A DNA stretch of 64,000 bases. Origin: Porogramme epimiltina (lineage: Eukaryota; Basidiomycota; Agaricomycetes; Polyporales; Polyporaceae). The notes under the pieces are model-generated. The model saw nothing but the letters and a program-made list of their open reading frames with translations, ran no database searches and was not told the DNA's origin. This document shows, one piece after another, positions 12,367 through 22,900 of the stretch. The stretch is taken from assembly GCA_900155495.1 (NCBI GenBank), contig FTLJ01000659.1:1-64000 (forward strand). Reading direction: 5' to 3'. The stretch's first letter is position 1; the number at the start of each line of letters is the position of its first letter. The position numbers and the translations under genes were made by a program.

Positions 12367-12691
12367 CGATGTGCCTTTCTGTTGTACACCGCTTGCATGT
12401 GACTTATGTAGCATAGTGCCATTTCATCCGTGGATTTTGTTCTGGTGTACGATGCCCGCAAAGTGTCACGCAGTACAGAGGCGACGCTCATAGTCAGGCA
12501 TAGCGGACACAGAGATGAGAAGGAAAGGTTTCATTTGTACAAGTACGTGCTAAGATGAGACAACAACAGAAGATGCAAGAGACAGACAGACAGCGACGAC
12601 GCCAGAGCAAAGCATGCATGTGCACCACCTCCACCACATCATACAAGGGCGCCCATATCTACACATCGTGACGGGTCGTAAGTCTGCGGCT
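12367..12691. other. Convergent 3' gap RFC2 / SSB
   Basis: Stretch of 325 bp between two stop codons. It should hold the two 3' untranslated regions; I see no gene or repeat. Confidence 0.4.
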
Positions 12692-14857
12692 CTACCGCAT
12701 ACCGGCAGTCGCCTTTTGGAGGGCACGCTTGATGCCAAGCTGTGCCTTGCGGAGCTCGTCCGAGGTCGAGTCCTCAATCTCGAGCTTCTCCAGGGCACGG
12801 GCAAGCTCAGCCTCGACCTGAGCCTTAGCATGACGCTTGATCTTCATGCCGATCTCGGGGCTGGTGATAGTGTTCTCGACCTGGTGGATGTAGCTCTCCA
12901 GGTCAGCCTTCGCCTCGTGCCGTGCGCTGAAGTCCTTGTCCGCCTGCTTGTAGTGCTCGGCATCCTTGATCATCTGGTCGATCTCGGCAGACGAGAGACG
13001 GCCAACAGAGTTCTGGATGCCTAGCGGTGTATTTAAATCAGGATACAGATAACAATGATGAACAAAGGACACTTACTGATCTGCGCCTTGCGGCCGGAAG
13101 CACGATCCTGCGCGGTGACCTTGAGCAGACCGTTGGCGTCAAGCTCGAAGGTGGTGAGGAGCTCGGCCTGGCCACGGGGCATAGGGGGGATGCCGTTGAG
13201 CTCGAACTCGCCAAGGAGACGGTTGTCGCGGCACTGAGTACGCTCGCCCTCGTACACAGGGAAGGTGACGGTCGTCTGGTTGTCCTCAACCGTGGTGAAG
13301 ACACGAGACTTGTTGGTGGGGATGGGGGTGTTGCGGGGGACAACGACACCGAAGATGTCGCCCTGCATGGCGACACCGAGGGAGAGGGGAGCGACATCGA
13401 GGAGGAGAAGGTCCTGAGTCTTCTCGGAGGTCTGACCAGTGAGGACGGCGGCCTGGACAGCAGCACCGTACGCAACGGCCTCATCGGGGTTGATCGACTT
13501 GTTGAGCTGACGGCCACCGAAGTACTCCGAGACAAGAGACTGAACCTTCGGGATACGAGTGGAGCCACCGACGAGGACGATGTCGTCGACCTTCTCACGG
13601 GGCATCTTCGCATCCTTCAGGACGCGCTCGACGGGGTCGAGCGTCGACTTGAAGAGCGCAGCGTTGATCTCCTCGAAACGGGCACGGGTAATGTTCGCCG
13701 AGAAGTCCTCACCCTAGCGAAGGTGTGTGAGCATATAGGGGGCTCTGACGTGCTGGGTGACGATGAAATACCTGGAAGAGCGAATCGACCTCAACAGTAG
13801 TCTGAGCAACACTCGAGAGCGTCCTCTTGGCACGCTCGCAAGCACTGCGGAGACGACGGAGGGCGCGGGCATCCTCGGAGATGTCGAGACTCGTTTTCCT
13901 CTGGAACTCCTTCTTGAAGTGCTCCAAGAGGTTGTTGTCGAAATCCTCACCACCAAGGTGAGTGTCACCAGCGGTGGCCTTGACGGCGAAGACACCACCA
14001 GTGATGTTAAGGAGGGAGACATCGAAAGTTCCACCGCCGAGGTCGAAGATGAGGACGTTCTTCTCCGTGCTTGATTGACGGTCAAGACCGTAGGCAATAG
14101 CAGCGGCGGTGGGCTCGTTGATGATACGGAGCACCTCAAGACCGGCGATAGCACCCGCATCCTTCGTCGCAAGACGCTGGGAGTCGTTGAAGTAGGCGGG
14201 GACACTACGGGATGGTGAGGGGTGAAAGGGGGTGAAAAATAGAGACGGCTCACGTCACGACGGCCTTCTTGACAGTCTTGCCAAGCTTGGCCTCCGAGAT
14301 CTCCTTCATCTTGATGAGGACCATGGAAGAGATCTCCTGGGGGCTGAAGGTCTTCTCCTCGCCGAGGTACTCGATCTTGATGAGGGGGGAACCGTTCTTC
14401 TCAATGACCTCGAACGGCCAGTGGGTCATATCCTTCTTGACATCGGGATCGCTAAAATGAGATGAATATTGAGTACCGAGTCATCGAGACGGTGTTATGA
14501 GCCTACTCACTCGTATCTCCGGCCGATGAGACGCTTAGCATCGAAGACGGTGTTCTTGGGGTTCATCGCAGCCTGGTTCTTCGCGGCATCGCCGATCAGA
14601 CGCTCCTCAGAGGAGAATGCGACGTAGGAAGGCGTCGTCCGGTTACCCTCTGCACAAAAGATGTTTAAAAACTGCTCAAGACAATGCGCTGAAAGACATA
14701 CGGTCGTTGGCGATGATCTCGACACGGTCGTTTTGCCAGACACCGACGCAACTGAAGGTACTGATCAGCTCGGAGCGCCGCGTAGACGCAGAGGGGCAAC
14801 TCACGAGTAGGTGGTACCGAGATCGATACCAACAGCACCGTCGAAGACGTCATCCAT
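12692..14857 (-). CDS. SSB1: Ribosome-associated Hsp70, Ssb type
   Basis: Hsp70 that binds nascent chains at the ribosome exit with the RAC cochaperone. It begins [20 protein letters not shown], continues [115 protein letters not shown]. The substrate domain ends [20 protein letters not shown] plus Arg, with no EEVD. The missing EEVD and the QIEDPSADELRKAEVGLKR-like tail distinguish Ssb from Ssa. Introns fall near 13020-13078, 13715-13772, 14204-14252, 14453-14512, 14651-14701 and 14745-14803. It shares a 220-bp divergent promoter with uS2m. Confidence 0.95.
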
Positions 14858-15077
14858 TTTTGAGAGTGATAAAGAGGGAGAGAGGGGAAGGGAAAGAGTG
14901 AAGGAGATGGAAGAGGCTGAGGCCAAGCTGAAGAGAGCACGGGTCGAAAGAAAAAAATCGACCCGAGCGGCTGAGGTAAGCGACTGCCACGCGCGCCCGA
15001 ATTCGGAACGCGCCATTTGCCGCCACCGCGTCCGTCCACCGAGTGCAGTCGTCCAAGTCCGCCAGCCAGTCCCAGCC
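14858..15077. promoter_or_regulatory. Divergent SSB / uS2m promoter with a perfect inverted repeat
   Basis: 220 bp between start codons. In the SSB leader or promoter, CGGGTCGA (14940-14947) and TCGACCCG (14958-14965) form a perfect 8-bp inverted repeat around a 10-nt A-rich spacer, U-rich in the SSB sense, 82 nt upstream of the SSB ATG. It could fold as an RNA hairpin or act as a DNA site. A purine-rich tract fills 14861-14935. Confidence 0.5.
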
Positions 15078-16022
15078 ATGGCCCACTCCCTCGCCCGTTC
15101 CTGGGCCGCCTCCGCCGCACGATGTTCACGCCGCACTCCTGCTTTCGCCGCGCAGGTCCGCCATTCCTCCTTCGCCAAGGTGGAAGAGCGGCCTCTGGAC
15201 ACCGTAGATGACTGGACGAGTTTCCAGCTCAAACGCGCCGAGTACAAGACGCTTCGTACGTGCCCATTCCCTCACAGACTTTCTGATCATCTAACTCCCC
15301 ACATACATATAGTTGACACGTTCTCCGAGTATGGCTCGACCCAGACACGAGAAAATACCTTCCAGCCCCACCACTCCCTCCACCGGCCGGTCGCACCCGC
15401 CGACATCACCCTTTCCGCACTCATGGCCTCCGGAGCGCACTTCGGTCACTCGCAAACCCGCATGAACCCGAACTTCGTTCCCTACGCGTACGGTGTTCGT
15501 GCGGGCATCACCATCATCGACCTCGACCATACACTCCCCCTCCTCCGACGTGCCGCCCAGGTCGTGCGAGGTGTCGCTGCACGAGGTGGCTCCGTCGTCT
15601 TCGTTGGCACCCGACCAGACCTCCGCCCCACTGTCCGCTTAGCTGCGGAGCGTATGGGCAAGCAGGGCTACCACGTCGGCGAGCGATGGCTTCCAGGAAC
15701 GCTCACGAACAGAGTGCACATGTTCGGACCCGAGGTCGCCAAGGACGAGCAGGTCGTTCCAGACCTCGTCGTATTCCTCAACCCCATCCCCAACATCCAC
15801 GCCATCCGGGAGTGCGCACTAGAGCACGTGCCAACAATCGCTATCGTCGACTCGAATGTTGACCCTCGTGTCGTCATGTATCCCATCCCGGCAAACGACG
15901 AGAGCACTCGGACAGCAGAACTCGTTGCAGGACTTTTGAGCATCGCCGGGCGGGAAGGAGTCGCATTATATGAGGAGGAGCAGACAAAAGCGGCGCTCGC
16001 AACTCCATCCCGAGGGAGCTGA
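15078..16022 (+). CDS. MRP4: Mitochondrial small ribosomal subunit protein uS2m
   Basis: S2-family protein of the mitochondrial 37S subunit. Two exons (15078-15255 and 15313-16022) join in phase to 295 aa. The first 30 or so residues are Ala/Arg/Ser-rich without acidic residues (MAHSLARSWAASAARCSRRT), a typical matrix presequence. The core shows the S2 signatures SALMASGAHFGHSQTRMNP, GVRAGITIIDLDHTLPLLRR, VVFVGTRPDLRPTVRLAAER, ERWLPGTLTNR, PDLVVFLNPIPNIHAIREC and PTIAIVDSNVDPRVVMYPIP. ATG 15078 opens this frame where the presequence begins. Its stop is only 53 bp from the convergent anthranilate synthase stop. Confidence 0.93.
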   Translation: MAHSLARSWAASAARCSRRTPAFAAQVRHSSFAKVEERPLDTVDDWTSFQLKRAEYKTLRTCPFPHRLSDHLTPHIHIVDTFSEYGSTQTRENTFQPHHSLHRPVAPADITLSALMASGAHFGHSQTRMNPNFVPYAYGVRAGITIIDLDHTLPLLRRAAQVVRGVAARGGSVVFVGTRPDLRPTVRLAAERMGKQGYHVGERWLPGTLTNRVHMFGPEVAKDEQVVPDLVVFLNPIPNIHAIRECALEHVPTIAIVDSNVDPRVVMYPIPANDESTRTAELVAGLLSIAGREGVALYEEEQTKAALATPSRGS

Positions 16023-16075
16023 GCTCTAGCAGAGGGAGCATCGGGTACACTGTTATACATTATGTCTTCTAATTG

Positions 16076-17890
16076 TCATGGAGATGCTACACTCTTCGCA
16101 GTTTGGATTTCGTGCCAGTACGCTAGAAAAGAAGTCAACACATGCGAGCAGAACGCGAGGTAAATCATGAACATACCTTCAGCAGCTTCAAGGGCCCTCA
16201 TGTTACCCTTCAGCTTATTGAGAGTCTCCACGTACTCGTCCTCCTCTACACTATCATACACAATACCTCCACCAGCCTGAAGATATGCTATACCATCCTT
16301 AAACGTCATCGTGCGAATCGCGATGCAGGTATCCATCTCGTCGTTCGCAAAGTCGAAACGTCCCACTGCGCCTGCATAAATGCCCCGACGTTGCTTCTCG
16401 AGCTCATAAATGAGCTCAATCGCCTTGATCTTCGGCGCGCCAGAGACGGTCCCTGCGGGGAAAATGGACCGGAACGCATCGAATCTGCGAAAGGACACCA
16501 ATTCAGCGACAAAATGTAGCATAGATCGTACTGCTACTTTACCTTGTTTTACCCTCTCGTAATGTACCAGAGACCTGCGATGTCAAATGAATGACATGGC
16601 TGAACTTCTCCAGCCTGAGTAGGTGGTCGACTTGCACTGTGCTGGGCTGACAGACACGGTTGACATCGTTGCGCGCGAGGTCTACGAGCATGATATGTTC
16701 TGCCCTGTCCTTCTCGGACGCCAACAGTTCTGCACCAAGCTTTTCGTCCTCTGTAGGGTAGGCGAAGTGTCAGGTAAGCAAGGCAGATGACAAGAACCGG
16801 GTAGTACGAACCTTCCACTGTTTTCCCTCGCTTGATGGTACCTGCGATAGCGTGGTTGTACACTTTGTTCTTCTCGACCTTGCACAACGTCTCTGGGCTC
16901 GCGCCGACGATCTGTATGTGCCCACAGTCGAGATAGAACATATATGGACTTGGGTTGATCCGCCGCAAGTGCCGGTACGCGTTGAAAGGATGCAGGGTCG
17001 TCGGTCGCGCCAGTCTTTGTGAAGGGACTGCCTGGATGATGTCGCCAGCCACAATGTGCTCCTTCAAGTTCGTAACAAACCCTTCGTAGCCTGCCTTCCC
17101 GACATTTGAAACTGCTTCACTCCCGAGGACGATCGGCTGCTGGTAGACCTCCGGAGTAACGGTGCTCATGACAAGTTTGGCGAGCCTCCGCGCTTTGGAC
17201 ACCGCGGTCTGGTAGATGAAGGAGAGGTTGACCTGACCGGCATCATCGGCACAGTGAATATGCGAGACGACTTTGAGGCTCTGGTAGAGGTGGTCGTAAA
17301 TGAGGAGTGTGTCGACGAGCATGAAGATCGCTTCGGGGATGCGCAGGGGATCTTCGAGCGGTCGCGCAGTCTTGGGCTCGAAATGCTGGATGGAGTCGTA
17401 CCCAACGTATCCGATGGCTCCTCCAGTAAATGTCGGCACTTCGGGCAGCTTGACGTACTTGTACATCCCGAGCTCCTTCTCGAGCGCAGCCATAGGATCC
17501 CCTATGACCTCTTCATTGGGGCCAATACGGATGATCTTAAAGGGGTCTTTACTGGCGTGTCAGCGCACAAGCACATCAGGATATACGAGATACGCACCTG
17601 CTCCGATGAAGCTATACCTCGCCAGGTTCTCTCCTGCTACCACGGATTCCAGAAGGAAGCTATACTTGGAGTCCTTCGCTATGCGCAGGTAGGCGACACA
17701 TGGTGTCAAAAGGTCTCCTGGCAACTCAACGTATACGGGTACGCAGTTGCCCCGCTTTTCCTTGAGGATAATGTTTTCAACGGTAGAAAGTGGCGGAAAC
17801 GCCGGGAGCTTCTGTGCAAGGGCAATGACATCGTCAATGCCGCATTCAAATCACAACAGGGCCCGGATTGACCTGGGTGTCTACCGACAT
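16076..17890 (-). CDS. TRP2: Anthranilate synthase component I
   Basis: First step of tryptophan synthesis: chorismate to anthranilate, with ammonia from the glutaminase subunit. Visible blocks are [149 protein letters not shown] and the end [15 protein letters not shown]. These cover the chorismate-binding domain through its active-site signatures. The start is inferred: an 18-nt exon (MSVDTQ) joined over a 61-nt intron 17812-17872 with a weak GTCAAT donor, because the conserved frame is closed by a stop just upstream of KLPAFPP. Confidence 0.93.
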
Positions 17891-18260
17891 GTTGTGGAGG
17901 AAGGGGGGCGGCGCCCAAGGTGGTCGGAAGGGGTGGATGCTTTATGGCAAGGGGGCAAGAGCAGAGATGCTGGCTCGGAGAATACCCGCCTGTATCGGAG
18001 TCATTTGGGTGCGCGGCGGCAAGCACAATCGCCCTCTCGCCCTCACTTTCGCCCTTTGCTGACTGAAAACTCCACACATCATACGCCCGCTGTCTTGCGC
18101 CGCTGTCCGCAGGGCATTCCCCATTGCGACAAGGTCGGAGTAAGCCCGCCTGCCTCAGACGAGCCTGCTAAATCTGCGATCTCGGACCTGTCTCGGGCGC
18201 GGAAGAGTCCGTGGCGGAGCGCCCGCGCGCACAAACCGCAAAACTTGACGTCAGACCACG
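17891..18260. promoter_or_regulatory. Divergent TRP2 / SHQ1 promoter
   Basis: 370 bp between start codons. On the minus strand it contains TGACTC (plus-strand GAGTCA at 17998-18003), the core recognised by Gcn4/CPC1-type general amino-acid control activators, about 110 bp upstream of the anthranilate synthase ATG. A 6-mer can occur by chance in such a region. Confidence 0.35.
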
Positions 18261-19968
18261 ATGATCACGCCTCGCTTTTCGTGTTCACAGACGGACAAGT
18301 CCATAGTCATCAGCATATACTGCCCATCCGTACGAGTGAGTATGCTCTCGGTTCTACAGAGCGTTTTGGCGCTAATCACACTCCTCCGGAAGTAGGCTTC
18401 AGACGTCGAACTCAATATCGACGAGACGCTCTTCAGTGTCCACATAAACCCGTACTTCCTGCGCCTCAACTTTTCACATCCACTCGTCGAAGATGACGCC
18501 TCATCTGCTGCCTATGACCCGAGCTCCGGATATCTGACCGTTACGCTCACTAAGGAGATCCCCGGGCAAGAATTCAAAGACCTCGACCTATTAGCGAAGC
18601 TCCTAGCCCCCCGACCCCCGAAGGATGCTCCAGTACAACCAGTCATCGAGGTACTGGAGTCCGACGAACGTCCTAGCGTTGATCCGGCGGACGAACTTGC
18701 TGATAGAACACAAGAGCTGACCCTGTCACAAGAACAGCAAGAGATATTAGAAGGTCAGGCCCGTATCCTGCAGAACCAGCGTTGAGCCCCAAGTCTGATA
18801 CCCTTCTTAGCCGCTGAAAATGACTGGCAGCTACCCCAATCCGTCCCTGGACCGCTTCCCCCGTTGCATACGACCATTGAACACCGCTATGGTTTTTTGA
18901 ACATGCACAATGGCTACTTCCGCCACGTTGAACATTCCGAGAACGAAGTCAACGAATTAGGTGTCGATGCCGAAAGGTGCCCTCCCGATGAACGCCGTCG
19001 CAGACGGTTGGAGCACGAAGACGGGAAATTCGACGAGGATCACTATATGTCCGTCCCTGAATATTATCACCGAACCCCCCGACTGATGCGTAGTTCGCAG
19101 GGCTGACTACGCGGATGATGAGTACATCTGCGACTTGATCGCCTTTCGCAACCCTCATATCAGTACCACCGAAGAATTCCAATACACAGAGAAGGAGAAC
19201 CTTGTCATGCTCCGTCTTCCCCGAAAAGAATGTATGCCACTGTCTACCCCGTACATCTACCAACAAGTTCTTAACCCCTTGATAGATCTGTGTACCCCAG
19301 AGCAAACTCACTACCTCTACCTCGCACTTCTCACTCTACTGTTTTCCCATGCCTACGAAACCCGAACGACGCAGCACGACCCGACGTCCGAGAGTCCATG
19401 GACAGTGGCTACTCTCACGCCCCTCTTCTCCGCTCTAGATGCGCCTCCTTATGGCGATACTACCCTCATCGACCCAGCCACTTTCACGGAAGGTGATCTG
19501 GCTACGACATTTTCCGCATCTTATCGACGTGCTCTTGCGTTTCCGTTACATCGGTCATTCGCACTGGCAGAGGCTTGCCGCGCGGACGTGGCAGGCATCC
19601 TCTCCCGCGGAAAACGTGTCGTGGCCCGGTGCCTGCTCGAACTCAAGGACATTTTAGACCACCACGATGTCTATTACGTCTACAGCAAAATATGGGTGGA
19701 CGATTTCTGCGTGTGGACACTTGCGCATGCCAGGTGAGTCACGGTCATTACCAAATGCTATCGGAATGAGCTGCTGACCCATCTGCGCAGCGACGAAGTC
19801 TTCGCCAACTTGGCTGAAGGGGTCCGAAGGCTCGAGATGAAGAAGAGCATGATCGGATGGGATCTCGAAGAGCTCGAAGCCTTGACGCGTGAAGATGCGG
19901 AAAGGAGTCCCGACAGCGACGACGAATCCGAGGACGAGATCGAACGGATGCTGCCCGCTCCTTTGTAG
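18261..19968 (+). CDS. SHQ1: SHQ1, H/ACA ribonucleoprotein assembly chaperone
   Basis: Shq1 holds the pseudouridine synthase Cbf5/dyskerin before H/ACA snoRNP assembly. Exons give an N-terminal CS domain starting MITPRFSCSQTDKSIVISIY, with SVHINPYFLRLNFSHPLVED, then an acidic linker with QELTLSQEQQEILEAAENDW and the Shq1-specific domain: IEHRYGFLNMHNGYFRHVEH, YADDEYICDLIAFRNPHIST, YLALLTLLFSHAYETRTTQH, RRALAFPLHRSFALAEACRA, LKDILDHHDVYYVYSKIWVD. The tail is acidic (SPDSDDESEDEIERMLPAPL). One intron uses a GTCCGT donor (HYM|ADYADDEY). N-terminus and block order match yeast Shq1. Confidence 0.92.
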
Positions 19969-22900
19969 CCCCCATCCTGTCACCTCACACCGATTCTCTC
20001 TGAGCACCGCGGTGCCCCGTGCCCCACGGGACCCGGCGAGACGAGGCCTCAACCAAAGATCATTCCTGATGTGCGTGTCCCGAGTGTTCAAGCATCCCGC
20101 GCCTGTGGTTCTGCTGGGTTCTCCGCAGCAGACATCCGCCGCAACCTACAGCTCGACTGCTGGTTTCGTCCCTATAGATCGCGGCGGAGCGAGTGTTCCT
20201 CCGCTCCCCCGTGCCCCGTGCGCGAGCCGCGTCGCGCGCGCCTCAGTAGCGCCGCAGAAGCCCAGACCTGTGTGTGCGGCGCGAGAGCAGGCGCGGCTGC
20301 GAGCCCGCGCCCCGTTTCTGGCGATCGACGGCCCCAGCGCGGGCAGGCGCGCTGCCGTAGGGGGGCGCGCTGGAAGCCGCCGGGCGCCACCGCAGCGGGC
20401 GCGCGGGCGGCCAGAAAGGGAAGAAACGCCTCGTGTGCGCCGGCTTCGGCTGGGAAGCACGGAAGCGTCGCGCCTCCCGCCCCGGCGAATTCACCTCCGG
20501 AGCTCGAGGCTCCCTCCTCGCGAACGCCTCCGCGCGCCCACCTCTCGGCGTTCCCCCGCGATCTGTGGAGCGAGCTGGCTCGGGGCGCGCCCCCGACAGG
20601 TTCTTGTAAACTGGCCGTCGTAAGGGAGTCATCTCCGCGTATGTGGGCAATACGATGCCGTTACGACTGAACGTTGTAGCAAGCTTAGCGTTTGCTTTGG
20701 GGGCGTCCGCGCTCCGAGGGGTGGTGCTTCTTGGATCGTGCCCCAGGCGCGCGGCCTCGATATGTTTGTCGCCTTTCTACACCGTCCAGTCGGGGCGCTG
20801 CAAGAGCCTCGGGGACTTGACAGATTCCGTGCTCCGATCCGTGGTTCTGAGGGACCTATAGGGGAACGGCGCGCCCTACTACGGCGGCCACACAATGCAG
20901 GCGCAGTATCAGGCGGAGAGTGGTTGTCTCTGCTGCACTGGTGCGGACCGGGTATGTCCCCGGAGGCTTACGCGAGAGGCGCGCGCCCTCGGGGGTTTTG
21001 CAAGCCAGAGCCACAGTGTGCTGCAGCTGATCGTCAGCCCGGTTCGCATCTGCGCGCACGTATGAATCGCGGCGGAAAGAGTGCGCTTCTGCGCCCCCCG
21101 GCCGTTTTCGTCTTTCCGCGCTCGAAAACGTGCCAGCCACGAAACGCGCCTGCGGACTGAGAAGGAGGCTGAAAGAAGGGCCACGCACCCGAGATCCCCT
21201 CCGCTGGGCCGCACCTGCACGGATGGCCGAAACCGACGCGTCCCTGCGATTCTATAACCGGGGAAGGTATAGACACCTTGGGCAAGCCGGCGGCAAGAGT
21301 GCTAAGTCGAGCACATTGGGCACTCTCGCGGGAGCTGCGAACATTGATACTGAACACTCCTCGCCAGTGCTAACACCTTGAATTCAGATAATCCATCCAG
21401 GATGACAGCGGAGGTACCGGCATGCACGGCTCCTCCACATGCCGCCTGGGAGTGTGTGGCCCGCCAAGAGGACGAACGCACACACCCCTCGGGCGAGCGG
21501 GACGACATCTGACCCGCCCGCCCTTCATCGGCGTTTGGTCGAAGAGGCCAGACGAGCGGACGGGCACTCACGCGCACACCCTGCAGCCCGCTAAATGACG
21601 GGCTATTTTCGGTACGGGGGAACTCCCGAGGTCATTAGCGGGCCCACAACGGTTATGTGCCGCCGGCTTACTTGCGCCTTCGCGGGGGAGTCCTCCGCGC
21701 GCCGCCGCGCCGGCGAACGACCGGGGCGTGGACGCGACATCGCGGCGCGAAGCTGGCTAGGGCGACCTCCGTCCGCCCATCGAGCGGCCAGGAGGGCTGG
21801 GTGGGAGTGTGCGTCGGCGTCCGGCGCCCTGGTCGCGCGCGCGCGATGACGCATAATATCACGGACGCGGTGGCCGGGAGGCGAATTTTCGGTCGCCGTG
21901 GGCCCTGGGGTGCTTCGACGGTCTGTCGGCTGTAGAAGAGCGCGCCCCTTCTGGGCCGCGCGACCCTCGCGCGGGCTCCGGAGAAGAAGACTTTGCTGGT
22001 GCGCGTTTCGGTACCGCGGTGCCGTAAGCTCCCCGGGCCCGAAGGGAAAGCTCGTCCGCATATGGGGGCAACGGCGGCGGCGAGGGGAAAGCGGTGCATT
22101 ATTCGCGGCCATGCAGAGATGGAGAAGGTTCGTAGGACGCGGGTTTGAATAATTTTAACACATTTCTATCCTCCTATTTTAGTTTGACATTGGAGGTATA
22201 TGTTTGGAAGTTGTTACTTTAAATAATCAGGCCAGGCCCAGGATCTGTTTTGGGGCTACGTTCCACAATGGACAAAAGGAGACGTTCGTTGGAGTTTCGG
22301 GACTGGCGCCCCAAAATCTATCTGTCCATCTCTTCAAAATCACTTGGCAAGGTCGGCGGTGTTACTGCAAATATCTAAACGTCAGCGGCCATGACATGAG
22401 GCTCGACTTATCATTTAACAACCGCTACTAGACGGTGCCGCGCCAGCGCGAGAAGCACCTCAGAATTCACCTGACAATGCGTCGAGACGCCGTACTGACA
22501 CCCCCAAGGAGTTGGGCACCCACTGATCATCTCGACAACACCGTCAAGGCTGTACCGCATCCGAAGTCAATTGCCCTGTTGCCTATGCCGCCGGAACGCT
22601 GCTCACCAACGGCACTCATCTCCTATCTCCCATCTCGCCATCTTATCGCGCCCGCGGCGCATCTGGTCCTCTCGGTGCCGCAACGCACTGGCGCGCCCGC
22701 CGTCGCGCTGATGAAAATTGAACCTTGTCTTTCGAGAACCTCGGCAGCCCCGGCGCCCCGCGCGCGCGAGGCCTCCCGTGGCATCATCGACATCATCGAC
22801 GCCATCCCGTCGACGGCCGACAATAGCGTTCGTCGGGGGGTAATCCGTTCAGCCGCGCCCGCGGACAGATCGGTCGGTGCGTCCATCACGTAGGTCTGCT

